Notes under the pieces: model-generated
Told to the model about the DNA's origin: nothing
The model's input: only the letters and a program-made list of their open reading frames with translations
Databases searched by the model: none
NCBI RefSeq assembly: GCF_040256645.1
Contig: NZ_CP158281.1
Location: 3,596,001 to 3,660,000 of the forward strand
Reading direction: 5' to 3'
Source: Brevibacterium sp. CBA3109
Lineage (GTDB): Bacteria > Actinomycetota > Actinomycetes > Actinomycetales > Brevibacteriaceae
DNA: 64,000 nt
Shown: piece after piece, positions 28,164-36,597 of the stretch
Layout: every line of letters begins with the position of its first letter
Numbering within the stretch: the stretch's first letter is position 1
Translations under genes and position numbers: made by a program

Positions 28164-28481
28164 ATGTCGACAGAAGTCACTGATGCCACGTTCGAAGAAA
28201 CCGTTTTGAAATCCGACAAGCCAGTACTCGTCGATTTCTGGGCACCATGGTGCGGCCCTTGCCGCATGGTCAGCCCGATCGTGGACCAGATCGCGGAAGA
28301 GAATACCGAGAAGCTCACCGTCGTCAAGGTCAACACTGACGAGAACCTCGAGACAGCGAGCAAGTATGGAATCACCTCGATTCCTGCGCTCTACGTCTTC
28401 AAGGATGGTGAGGTAGCCAAGACCATCATCGGTGCACGGCCCAAACCGGCGCTTGAGGATGAGCTCTCCGACTTCATCTGA
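28164..28481 (+). CDS. trxA: Thioredoxin
   Basis: Cytoplasmic disulfide reductase of 105 residues. It has the canonical VLVDFWAPWCGPCRM active site (C30, C33), the cis-Pro in GITSIPALYVF, and the FKDGEVAKTIIGARPK end. The start MSTEVTD is preceded by AGAAAGG with 6-nt spacing. A hairpin directly follows the stop. Confidence 0.97.
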   Translation: MSTEVTDATFEETVLKSDKPVLVDFWAPWCGPCRMVSPIVDQIAEENTEKLTVVKVNTDENLETASKYGITSIPALYVFKDGEVAKTIIGARPKPALEDELSDFI

Positions 28482-28489
28482 TCATGTTC

Positions 28490-28523
28490 TAAGGCGCCTG
28501 TTGTACGATCAACAGGCGCCTTA
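28490..28523 (+). terminator. Hairpin after trxA
   Basis: A perfect 14-bp inverted repeat (28490-28503 with 28510-28523) with loop TACGAT, starting 9 nt after the trxA stop. No strong T-run follows. It separates trxA from the cwlM-like gene. Confidence 0.8.
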
Positions 28524-28578
28524 GGTCTATCCAGATGGCAGACAGGAACACGTTCAGAACCTCGCACAGCAGATTGGC

Positions 28579-29721
28579 ATGGCATTGACTCACAACCCAC
28601 ACCCGCAGTTTTCCCGCGGGGACAGCTCTGAGGTGTTGCCCAACATCAAATCTCAGATGGCTCGCCTGGGACTCAATGTCGGTCAGGCCGAATCTGTCGA
28701 ATTCGACCGGGCCTTCGAACTCGCAGTTCGACAATTCCAACAGGTGCGAGGGATCCTCTGCGACGGCGTGATGGGCACAGAGACCTTTTCGGAGCTCGAA
28801 CGGGCCCGATATCAACTAGGAGACAGGGTCCTCCGCTATGACCCCGTCAGAGTCCTTACAGGCGATGATGTACTCAGGCTGCAGCGAACCCTCGCCGGCC
28901 TCGGGTTCTACGCGGGCCGCATGGACGCCGAGTACTCGGCAGTCACAGATGCAGCAGTCAAGGAGCTGCAGATGGGTCTCGGGACCAAAGCCGACGGTAT
29001 AGCCGGACCGCAGACGCTGCGTGGACTCGACGCAATCGATCGCAAACAGGACACCGGCAATCTCTTTGCTCTTGAAGAGCGAGCTCGCGTTGCGGCATCC
29101 GGAACATCACTAGCGGGCCGCACATTTGTCATCGAGGCAGCAACTACAGTTGTAGATTTCGAGACTCTGCCGATGACACCCGCCCAATCTGAGACCGAAC
29201 GACGCATCACTACTGATATTGCAAGTCGACTTGCCGGACGGCTGGAAGCTGTCGGTGCCGGGGCTATAGTTCTGACAGGGGACGCCGTCGAAGTCAACAA
29301 GGCTGACCAGCTGGGCGCTTCTGCGGTCATTACCGTCACTGCCGACATCAACAAGGCCAAAGACGCAAACGGGATCGCGACCTTCTTCTTCGGCCACGAG
29401 ACTCATTCCGATATCAATTCGCCGACCGGTGCACGTCTGGCCGAACTCATCCAAAGTGAGCTCACGGCGCGAACAGGGATGAGAGATTGCAGAAGTCACG
29501 CACGGACCTGGTCTTCTTTGAAGCGTCTCCGTACCCCGAAGGTGCATGTAGTAGCCGGCTATCTGACCAATACCGATGACCTCGATAATCTCGAAGACGC
29601 TAACGTACGAGATGCGATTGCTGATGGAATAGCCGCTGGCCTGCAGAGACTGTACGTTCGCGAAGACTCAGACCCCGAAACCGGCACACTCAGTCTCGCT
29701 GAGATCAAGGCGTACAGCTAA
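28579..29721 (+). CDS. cwlM: CwlM-like protein: two peptidoglycan-binding domains plus a degenerate amidase domain
   Basis: A 380-residue protein in the conserved trxB-trxA-cwlM-(parB) position. Residues 13-77 and 93-152 are PG_binding_1-like repeats (VRQFQQVRGILCDGVMGTET; VKELQMGLGTKADGIAGPQT). Residues 180-362 align in layout with Amidase_3, but the zinc-binding positions look lost: the expected GHGG region reads VIEAATTV (184-191), the second His site reads ITVTADIN (251-258), and the final Glu region reads VVAGYLTN (324-331). There is no signal peptide. In mycobacteria CwlM is a cytoplasmic, PknB-phosphorylated activator of MurA rather than a hydrolase, and this sequence fits a regulatory role. 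Confidence 0.85.
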   Translation: MALTHNPHPQFSRGDSSEVLPNIKSQMARLGLNVGQAESVEFDRAFELAVRQFQQVRGILCDGVMGTETFSELERARYQLGDRVLRYDPVRVLTGDDVLRLQRTLAGLGFYAGRMDAEYSAVTDAAVKELQMGLGTKADGIAGPQTLRGLDAIDRKQDTGNLFALEERARVAASGTSLAGRTFVIEAATTVVDFETLPMTPAQSETERRITTDIASRLAGRLEAVGAGAIVLTGDAVEVNKADQLGASAVITVTADINKAKDANGIATFFFGHETHSDINSPTGARLAELIQSELTARTGMRDCRSHARTWSSLKRLRTPKVHVVAGYLTNTDDLDNLEDANVRDAIADGIAAGLQRLYVREDSDPETGTLSLAEIKAYS

Positions 29722-29736
29722 AGGCACAGCACCATA

Positions 29737-29752
29737 TGTTTTACGTGAAACG
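29737..29752. other. parS-like site 1
   Basis: TGTTTTACGTGAAACG: two mismatches to the 16-bp parS consensus TGTTTCACGTGAAACA. It lies 15 bp after the cwlM-like stop. Confidence 0.65.
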
Positions 29753-30247
29753 CGTGCGTGGCTACGACCTTCACGGCGTACCGTCGCCGCAATCCAGAAG
29801 CCAGATTCAGCAGTAGTCAGCACGCTGAAGTCCAAACGACCTGCTCGCCTGATCAACCACCACCCCCTGACTTCTGCCAACACCATATCTCTGTGACGCC
29901 TCCGCCCATGCAGTGCGGTGCAATGCAGCCTGTGCTCATATGCATGGGTCTGAATGCCGTGCGAAGTTCCAAGGGAACTCGGTGCTCCACCATTGTGCGA
30001 GCCTTTGCGCCGATGCAGACGGTCCGGCGCAGATGAGCTAGCCCGGGTTCAGGTACTAAACCTCCAAAGGCGTACTTTTGCAACAGCAATGTATAGGCGC
30101 GGATCTGTAGCGCCTGCACCTTCTAATGACCACCTACACACGCGACCCCACAAAGCTGCGCCCTGGTGCATACAAGAACTCAATGCCGTCGACGACACTG
30201 CGGCATAAGATCATGCCAGTTCCGAGTCTTGGTCGTGCGGCAGTATA

Positions 30248-30263
30248 TGTTTCACGTGAAACA
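30248..30263. other. parS site 2 (perfect)
   Basis: TGTTTCACGTGAAACA, an exact match to the conserved bacterial parS sequence. Confidence 0.96.
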
Positions 30264-30483
30264 GGCGGAATGCAATCCAAATTGTAAGTCGATCGGCGTT
30301 AAGAGACCCGAGCACACCCGATGCACATCGGATGGAAACACCGGACGGACCGTGGACAACCCATCCGACGAAGCCATAGAGCCAACAAGCCAGGCCCTCA
30401 GAGGGATCCGCTCCCCCCGGCAACCCGAAGCATGCAGATCAACCACGATTTCCAGTGCAGCAAGCAGACGCCCGGCGATCTCA

Positions 30484-30499
30484 AGTGACACGTGAAACC
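30484..30499. other. parS-like site 3 (half-degenerate)
   Basis: AGTGACACGTGAAACC: the right half-site is intact apart from its last base, and the left half is degenerate (four mismatches in total). It may be a weak or decayed site; it keeps the array spacing. Confidence 0.4.
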
Positions 30500-30686
30500 G
30501 GCGGGCGTATGGCGAGTCGGGGAAGCTGAATTGAAGAGCTGAACGACCAGCTCTTAACCCGAGGCGAAGCCGACCTATCACATTGCGTCCACATCGGACG
30601 GAGTGTGCGCCCCGGACCGGAGAACACCTGGTAGCTGCATAGGTGGGCGTTGCAGCAGTGTTTCAAGCACCTGATGATCTGCGAAC

Positions 30687-30702
30687 AGTTTCACGTGAAA
30701 CA
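30687..30702. other. parS site 4
   Basis: AGTTTCACGTGAAACA: one mismatch, at an outer position; the 14-bp core is perfect. Confidence 0.93.
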
Positions 30703-30926
30703 TCGAGCCGACCGTGCCGAAGCAGCAGACTTCGGAGTCACACCGTGATTCGGGGGCGTCGCATATTAGGGAGAGCCTCACAGCAAAACGTAACGCACCG
30801 GCTACGGGCTCGGTATCAGGATTGAGCTACCCAATCCATAGCCGCTGGACCCTCGAACCCATCAAACCACCCGACTCGCACGTTCAAGATCCTCTAGCTC
30901 GTTCACTATTCACAGATTATAGGTCG

Positions 30927-30942
30927 CGTTTCACGTGGAACA
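30927..30942. other. parS-like site 5
   Basis: CGTTTCACGTGGAACA: two mismatches, one outer and one (A to G) in the right half-site. Confidence 0.75.
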
Positions 30943-31124
30943 ACCGACGGGCATTTGCAGTAGGACGGATCAACAGCCCCCGACGTTCCTGATCCTTCAA
31001 GCGCTCGGCCGATTCCAACTAGCCTCACATAGCCCAATCACACTGGTCCCCGAAAGGTCCCAAATGCGCTAACACGTAAAGACATTACAGTAGCCGCGGG
31101 GAGTACCAGAGCGGTGCTTGCTCA

Positions 31125-31140
31125 TGTTTCACGTGAAACG
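31125..31140. other. parS site 6
   Basis: TGTTTCACGTGAAACG: one mismatch at the last position; perfect 14-bp core. Confidence 0.94.
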
Positions 31141-31252
31141 CCGATATATGTGCGCGGTTATGACCGAGGAGAGGTAGCAAATCGGCGGGGCGCGAAGCAT
31201 AGAGCCGAACTAATGGGATTTCAACCAACTCAGACTGGCTGCGATAAAGGCA

Positions 31253-31771
31253 CTACGGTGATTGGACCTCGCCTTCACCAGCCAGCGACAGGCCCGGGAG
31301 TTGCTGCGCGACGATTCGGTAGTAGCCGGGAGGTAGCGCGAGTGCTGTGGAGGGAGCAATACCCGACAATGTGACGCCGCCAACTTCACGACGGCTTTTC
31401 CGTCGGTCGCGCACCTTCGCGTCCCCCAAAAGTACCATTGAAGACGCAACGTACGGACCCACTTGGGTGCAGAACTGCCACAGCCCAGTGTCGATACACA
31501 CGCCTGGTGACAGAGAACATTCTGACCTGAGCATTCCTGGATCAAGAATTGGACGTTTCACGTGAAACGATCGGCGAGACAAGTCCCGATCGTCGTGATC
31601 TAGAAATTCGATAGGAGCTGTAAATGGTTCATCAACCTGCACTTGTACCTCTTCCCATGCGTCGGTAGTCGTGCCGTTTAGCCAATTGCATCTGATGTGA
31701 CCAATTGAAGTCGTGGGTCTCCAGCGATCGAGGACGCTTCGAACCCAGACCGAAACGACAGCGAAAGCCAT
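31253..31771 (-). CDS. Uncertain ORF inside the parS region
   Basis: A 172-codon open frame and the only long one in this zone that reads at all protein-like (VQVQVDEPFTAPIEFLDHDD; ALPPGYYRIVAQQLPG near the end). Third-position GC is clearly lower than in the surrounding genes, no SD was identified, and parS site 7 lies inside it. It may be a laterally acquired or decaying gene, or chance. No family is recognised. Confidence 0.28.
   Translation of the reverse strand: MAFAVVSVWVRSVLDRWRPTTSIGHIRCNWLNGTTTDAWEEVQVQVDEPFTAPIEFLDHDDRDLSRRSFHVKRPILDPGMLRSECSLSPGVCIDTGLWQFCTQVGPYVASSMVLLGDAKVRDRRKSRREVGGVTLSGIAPSTALALPPGYYRIVAQQLPGLSLAGEGEVQSP
31554..31569. other. parS site 7
   Basis: CGTTTCACGTGAAACG: a perfect palindrome with the intact 14-bp core; only the two outer bases differ from consensus. 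Confidence 0.9.
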
Positions 31772-31819
31772 CGCTATTAGTGTGCTTGCGCAATTCGACT
31801 ATGAGAATAGAATGCTCTA

Positions 31820-31835
31820 TGTTTCACGTGAAACC
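31820..31835. other. parS site 8
   Basis: TGTTTCACGTGAAACC: one mismatch at the last position; perfect core. Confidence 0.93.
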
Positions 31836-32069
31836 CCGCGTTACCGATTGGCATGGTGCCCACCACAGCGATGAGACGGCCACGGAAGGTGACACCGGCC
31901 CATACAATTGAGCCTGTACTCGATCGACAACATGAAGAATTTCCGGCATATTCAGACGGCGCCTGCTAAGACAACCTAGGTGCAGACCGGTGGACACAGT
32001 CGACATCTAGCCGTCGCAAGATCGACTGACTGCGTACGGAGCCGGCGACGGCCACTCCCAGGGGAGGAC

Positions 32070-32085
32070 CGCTTCACGTGAAACG
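32070..32085. other. parS-like site 9
   Basis: CGCTTCACGTGAAACG: three mismatches, one of them inside the 14-bp core (T to C at position 3). Confidence 0.75.
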
Positions 32086-32288
32086 GTATACTTCATTCAC
32101 GGTGCCGGATAAAGCCGTTTGGTGCAAAAAGAGTGAAGTCCCTCGCTGAGCAATCAGGGTTTCAGCTATTCGCCAAGGAAACACACGCGATGTTTGTTCC
32201 CGTACCAGCGAGACGCGCACCGACAAACAATCCATGAGGGCCCCAGTCCGCAGACAAGCGCCACCACCGGTAAGGGTGTATGGTCAAA

Positions 32289-32304
32289 CGTTTCACGTGA
32301 AACG
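32289..32304. other. parS site 10
   Basis: CGTTTCACGTGAAACG: identical to site 7, perfect palindrome with the intact core. Confidence 0.9.
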
Positions 32305-32500
32305 ACTAAAGCAAATCGGCAGCATCTATGAGTTGTAGCCTACGTTAACGGGCCAGAGACCGCTGAGTACGATCGAGCGCGACCGCAGACTCGCAGCGGT
32401 AGGGAGATACTTTTCCTAGCAATGGTGCGGCTTTCCCGAACGAGGCAACACACGGCACCCAGGTCCTCAACAGTCTCACCACTTCACCGAGCAGCGAAGA

Positions 32501-32548
32501 AGGTAGGGCGGGTGAGAGAGACTATCGTCCTTCTAACCCGCCCTACCT
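32501..32548 (-). terminator. Terminator hairpin after parB
   Basis: A 13-bp perfect stem (32501-32513 with 32536-32548) and a 22-nt loop, 18 nt downstream of the parB stop. It probably ends the yidC-parB side transcripts before the parS region. Confidence 0.75.
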
Positions 32549-32566
32549 CCAGCGACGAGGAACCAA

Positions 32567-34420
32567 CTACTCAGTCGGTGTCTCCACACCAAGCAAACTC
32601 AGTATTCGATCGAGATCGTTCTGATTAGCGAACTCCACACTCAATTTTCCCTTTTTCTTGCCCACCGTAATGTTGACCTTCGTGTCCAAACGATCTCCAA
32701 GACGTTCCGCAACCTCGACAAACTGAGGTGCGACGCGGGTAGTTGCACGTGAAACATTCATAGAGTCGCCACGGTTCAGCAGCACCACGGCTTCTTCGGA
32801 CGCTCGTACGGAAAGCCCCTCAGCGACAATGCGCTGAGCAAGAACTTCCATGTGCTCCGGTTCCCGCAGGCCCAAGATCGCTCGAGCGTGTCCCGCTGAA
32901 ATGACTCCAGCCGCAACACGCCGCTGAACCAGCGGTGGCAGACGAAGCAACCGAAGAGTATTGGAAATCTGCGGGCGAGAACGTCCAATCCGTTCGGAGA
33001 GTTCTTCCTGCGTACAGCCGAAGTCTTCGAGCAGCTGACCATAGGCAGCGGCCTCCTCCAGCGGGTTCAGTTCTGCACGGTGCAAGTTCTCAAGAAGCGC
33101 ATCCCGCAACAGATCTGTGTCATCAACGTAGCGAATGATTGCAGGAATGGTCGACAGGCCCGCATCCTTCGTAGCCCGCAGACGACGTTCACCCATGATG
33201 AGTTCGAAGCGTTCAGAGTCGCTGGGCTTCTGTCGGACCACGACTGGCTGGAGCACACCGATCTCGCGAATGCTGTGGACAAGTTCGCTGAGCTGGTCTT
33301 CATCGAAGAATGTCCGCGGCTGACGAGGATTGGCATCGATGCGATCGACGTCGATCTCACCGAATTCCGTATCCGGGATCGAATCAACACCCGCACGATC
33401 GGTATCTTCTCGCGATGGCGAATGGTCATCCTCCGCACCCGCAGCTGGCACCGATGAAGTCGTTGGAGACTTCGACATGCTGTCTACTTCATATGTAGTA
33501 TTCGCTGTCTGAGCCGCTTCTAAGCTCTGCGCCTCGTCGAAGACCTCATGCCCCGACCTGTAGACCCCAGGATGCGTCTCCGAAACATCGTCGTCATATA
33601 TCGACGCTTCGTCCCTTCCACCTTCAGTCGGCTCACCGAAATTGGCTTCTACGTCAGGCTCGGCAGTTTCAACGACACGCGATTCCAACACGTCGGTGTT
33701 GTTGAGCTCCGGATCCGGTGTGACGTCCACTGCAGCAGAGGACGACGCCGAATCCGACTCTGGCGCGGTCGTTCCCTGTGCGGACGCAGCTGTCGGTCTC
33801 GAGCTCACTGCCGCGTCGCTCGTCGGCCTGGTGGACGACCGTCGAGTCGGCGTCTTCGTCCCTGGCGTCTTCGGGCTGGCTGATGCCCCGGGCGTCGACT
33901 TACTGCCGGGCGATTTCTTCGCGTCTGTCGTCGCCCCGCTCGTCTTCGCCTTGGATACAGTCTTAGCTGACGGATCTGCGGCCGGGGTGGAATCAGCCGC
34001 TCTCGCCCCCGCTGATTTGGCCCCTGCAGCGGCCTTCTTCGACGCGGCTTGAGAAGCGCCGGATTTGGATGAGGTTGCCGCCGCTGCCTTCTTCGTGGAA
34101 CCAGTCTTCGCGGTCGCACTTTCCACAGCCGCACTCTTCGACGAAGACAGCTCTGAAGCGCCAGCACCCTTCTTGGAGGCCTTATCTGTCGATGATTCTG
34201 ATGCAGAACCATCCTTAGGCTTACGCCGACGCGAGGACTGCATCGAGGCTGCAGGATCCGTGCGAGCGGCCCGAGGAGCCTTCGGCTCCTCTGTGCTGTG
34301 GTCGGCCTCTTCAGCTTCGCCACCGGAGAAGAACACGTCGACTGGACGATCGCTCGACGCCGCATCCGGAATCAAAGCACCTAGCCCACGACCCAATCCA
34401 CGCTTTCTGCGTTCAGCCAC
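32567..34420 (-). CDS. parB: Chromosome partitioning protein ParB with a very long linker
   Basis: CTP-dependent clamp that loads at parS and spreads. The 617-residue protein has the ParA-contacting motif [13 protein letters not shown] at residues 5-17, then about 336 residues (18-353) of low-complexity Ala/Ser/Lys/Thr, then acidic, sequence. The conserved core starts near 354 ([15 protein letters not shown]), with GERR at 410-413 in the CTP-binding domain, an HTH ([20 protein letters not shown]) and a C-terminal dimerisation domain. ParB proteins are typically about 280-400 residues, so the linker is exceptional. Its start overlaps the parA end by 8 nt. A parS-like site lies within the gene. 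Confidence 0.96.
   Translation of the reverse strand: MAERRKRGLGRGLGALIPDAASSDRPVDVFFSGGEAEEADHSTEEPKAPRAARTDPAASMQSSRRRKPKDGSASESSTDKASKKGAGASELSSSKSAAVESATAKTGSTKKAAAATSSKSGASQAASKKAAAGAKSAGARAADSTPAADPSAKTVSKAKTSGATTDAKKSPGSKSTPGASASPKTPGTKTPTRRSSTRPTSDAAVSSRPTAASAQGTTAPESDSASSSAAVDVTPDPELNNTDVLESRVVETAEPDVEANFGEPTEGGRDEASIYDDDVSETHPGVYRSGHEVFDEAQSLEAAQTANTTYEVDSMSKSPTTSSVPAAGAEDDHSPSREDTDRAGVDSIPDTEFGEIDVDRIDANPRQPRTFFDEDQLSELVHSIREIGVLQPVVVRQKPSDSERFELIMGERRLRATKDAGLSTIPAIIRYVDDTDLLRDALLENLHRAELNPLEEAAAYGQLLEDFGCTQEELSERIGRSRPQISNTLRLLRLPPLVQRRVAAGVISAGHARAILGLREPEHMEVLAQRIVAEGLSVRASEEAVVLLNRGDSMNVSRATTRVAPQFVEVAERLGDRLDTKVNITVGKKKGKLSVEFANQNDLDRILSLLGVETPTE
32741..32756. other. parS-like site 11, inside parB
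   Basis: AGTTGCACGTGAAACA: two mismatches to consensus, one in the left half-site. It is embedded in the parB coding sequence, continuing the array spacing (452 bp from site 10). Confidence 0.65.
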
Positions 34421-35339
34421 GATTTACTCCTCGTTGTGCGATTTCTTCGGCTGCTTCCCGATAGGACAAAGCGCCACTGGAATGGGGATCATACGAAATG
34501 ACAGTCTGGCCGTAGCTTGGAGCCTCTGAAATGCGCACGGAGCGCGGAATCGAGGAAGACAGGACCTGTTCGGGGAAATGGGTGCGAACATCATCGGCTA
34601 CCTGTGCGCTGAGATTTGTTCGGCCGTCGTACATCGTCAGCAAGATGGTGGAGATCGCCAGTTTGGGATTCAGATGCTTCTGGATCAGCTGAATATTCTT
34701 GAGCAGCTGGCTCAATCCCTCAAGAGCATAGTATTCACACTGAATCGGGATCAAGACTTCCCGGGCGGCAACGAACGCATTGACTGTCAGGAGGCCGAGG
34801 CTCGGAGGGCAGTCCACGATAACGTAGTCGACTCGATTCCCCGCTGCAGCTTCTTCATCGAGATAGAGACTCAGAGATCTCTGCAGGCGCTGTTCTCGCG
34901 CGACAAGCGACACCAGCTCGATTTCTGCACCAGCCAAGTCGATCGTCGCAGGCACACATGTGAGGGTCTCGAAGTCGGGGCATTGGGCGACCGCTTCACG
35001 CATGGGCACGTCATCGATGATCACATCGTAGATACTGGTCACTTCGGAGTAATGGTCAATGCCCAGAGCGGTGCTCGCATTGCCCTGTGGGTCGATGTCG
35101 ATCAGCAGAACGTTGAGGTTCTGATTCGCCAGCGCGGCAGCGATATTCACAGCAGTGGTGGTTTTCCCAACGCCGCCCTTCTGGTTGGCGATCGTGAAGA
35201 TCCGGGTAGAGTCCGGTTGTGGAAAACTCGCCTGGGACAGTCGATCGGCGCGACGATTGTCGCGCGCGATTGCAGCACCTATCGGAGACGACTCGTCCAT
35301 GATCGGCATTCGGCGCACTCCATCATCCATTGGTTTCAC
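34413..35339 (-). CDS. parA: Chromosome partitioning ATPase ParA
   Basis: Walker-type ATPase that binds nucleoid DNA and moves ParB-parS complexes. The 308-residue product contains [19 protein letters not shown] (deviant Walker A), [10 protein letters not shown] (A'), and [13 protein letters not shown] (Walker B). The N-terminal start is unclear: the frame opens at GTG 35339, with ATG codons at positions 4, 11 and 14 and no strong SD for any. It sits between rsmG and parB, the standard order. Confidence 0.95.
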   Translation of the reverse strand: MKPMDDGVRRMPIMDESSPIGAAIARDNRRADRLSQASFPQPDSTRIFTIANQKGGVGKTTTAVNIAAALANQNLNVLLIDIDPQGNASTALGIDHYSEVTSIYDVIIDDVPMREAVAQCPDFETLTCVPATIDLAGAEIELVSLVAREQRLQRSLSLYLDEEAAAGNRVDYVIVDCPPSLGLLTVNAFVAAREVLIPIQCEYYALEGLSQLLKNIQLIQKHLNPKLAISTILLTMYDGRTNLSAQVADDVRTHFPEQVLSSSIPRSVRISEAPSYGQTVISYDPHSSGALSYREAAEEIAQRGVNRG

Positions 35340-35375
35340 AAAGCTATATTCAGCCTAGACCAAATCTACTTCGTA

Positions 35376-36014
35376 CTATTTCTTGACTATCTCGACGACA
35401 CGGCTGGGGATATCGAGGATTCCACCGTCGACGATGTGAATCTTCGGCTGAGACAGTCGGTACCGCTTCAACAGCTTCTTCGTCTTCGCCAATTCAGCCT
35501 CGACAGAAGCGCCCTTGAGCGCGAGGATCCGTCCGTCAGGACCCATCACTTCATGAGTCCATTCGATGAGAGTCGTCATCGCCTTGACCGCTCGCGAGGT
35601 CACGACGGTGAACATCTCCTCATCAACGAGTTCTTCGACACGAGCTCGGACGATACGAACGTTGTCCAGCCCCAAATCCTCGACGACCATTTTCAGCCAC
35701 TCGACCCGCCGCTCCATCGGTTCAATGAGGACGACCTGCGTTTCAGGGCGAAGCAGGGCAATCGGAATTCCTGGCAGTCCAGCGCCGCTGCCAACATCAC
35801 CGACGACATCACTGTCATCAATGAACTCAGCTACGACAGCACAGTTGAGGATGTGCCTGGTCCAGAGTCGGTCGATCTCGCGGGGACCGATCAGTCCCCA
35901 CTCGATGCCGGTGGTTGCCAAATGCTGCGCATACCGCGTTGCCGCTGGGTAGGCAGCTCCAAAGAAGCCTTCGGTACCTGCTGGGGGAACTTCGAGAGCG
36001 GAAACGTCAGTCAT
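35376..36014 (-). CDS. rsmG: 16S rRNA (guanine-527 N7)-methyltransferase RsmG (GidB)
   Basis: Methylates G527 of 16S rRNA with S-adenosylmethionine. The 212-residue protein has the SAM motif DVGSGAGLPGIPIALLRP and the RPEIDRLW-type region read here as REIDRLWTRHILNCAVV. The start MTDVSALEVPP was chosen; it overlaps the jag stop by 8 nt, and the upstream extension in the frame is the antisense-free part of jag. Loss of RsmG confers low-level streptomycin resistance in other bacteria. Confidence 0.94.
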   Translation of the reverse strand: MTDVSALEVPPAGTEGFFGAAYPAATRYAQHLATTGIEWGLIGPREIDRLWTRHILNCAVVAEFIDDSDVVGDVGSGAGLPGIPIALLRPETQVVLIEPMERRVEWLKMVVEDLGLDNVRIVRARVEELVDEEMFTVVTSRAVKAMTTLIEWTHEVMGPDGRILALKGASVEAELAKTKKLLKRYRLSQPKIHIVDGGILDIPSRVVEIVKK

Positions 36015-36588
36015 GGGCAGGACGGACGAGCACATGCCGGCCGTCACTCTCGCCTTCAGACTCCGACACCAAACCGGCCTGGGCAACCTGATCGTGGATG
36101 ATCTTGCGCTCAAAGCTGTTCATCGGTTTGAAGGCGAATTCGTTGCCCGATGCCTTGACATCTTCGATCGCCTGCTGAGCCTTCTTGATGAGCTCGTCAC
36201 GACGACTATTGCGGAAGCCGTCGATGTCGAGCATCAGCCAGGATCGCTGACCGGTGCTGGTCTGAACAGCCAGCCGGCTGAGCTCCTGCAAAGCGCCGAG
36301 GGTCTTGCCATCACGGCCGACCAGCGTGCGCAGGTTGGAATTCTCGTCGTCCTCGCAGACGATCGACAACTGAGCGCGACCGTCCCCGACATCGATGTCG
36401 ATGTCGCCGTCGATATCAGCAAGGTCCATCAGTTCTTCCAGGTAGTCCGCTGCGATTTCTCCCTCTTCTTCGAGGAGCTCGGCTCTCGTCGGCTTCGCAG
36501 CTTTCTCGGCACCATTGTCTGCGGCACCCGCGTCGACAGGCTCGTCGACGTTGTCATCAACAGTCGTGTCGACATTCTCTTCAGTCAT
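36007..36588 (-). CDS. jag: Jag/KhpB family RNA-binding protein (KH plus R3H)
   Basis: A 193-residue protein with an acidic N terminus, a KH-II-like domain containing LVGRDGKTLGALQELSRLAV, and a C-terminal R3H domain (FERKIIHDQVAQAGL). It lies between yidC and rsmG, the universal location in Gram-positive origin regions. In firmicutes KhpB affects cell elongation and binds RNA. Confidence 0.93.
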   Translation of the reverse strand: MTEENVDTTVDDNVDEPVDAGAADNGAEKAAKPTRAELLEEEGEIAADYLEELMDLADIDGDIDIDVGDGRAQLSIVCEDDENSNLRTLVGRDGKTLGALQELSRLAVQTSTGQRSWLMLDIDGFRNSRRDELIKKAQQAIEDVKASGNEFAFKPMNSFERKIIHDQVAQAGLVSESEGESDGRHVLVRPAHD

Positions 36589-36597
36589 GGTTCTTCC

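Larger units (their letters stand above)
29722..32566. other. Gene-poor parS-rich centromere-like region
   Basis: About 2.8 kb between the cwlM-like and parB stops. No open frame here shows host-like codon use, and GC content appears lower than in the flanks. Ten parS-like palindromes lie in it (29737-32304), and an eleventh inside parB. Neighbour spacings are 511, 236, 203, 240, 198, 429, 266, 250, 219 and 452 bp; the three long ones are near twice the short ones. This is probably the ParB loading zone for origin segregation. One candidate ORF (31253-31771, minus) and the parB terminator hairpin are the only other features noted. Confidence 0.85.

Noticed and set aside
29722-32566. Considered as a mobile element or integrated plasmid because of low GC and lack of genes
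   Set aside because: No integrase, transposase, terminal repeats or target duplication is visible; parS sites and position fit the chromosomal partition locus.
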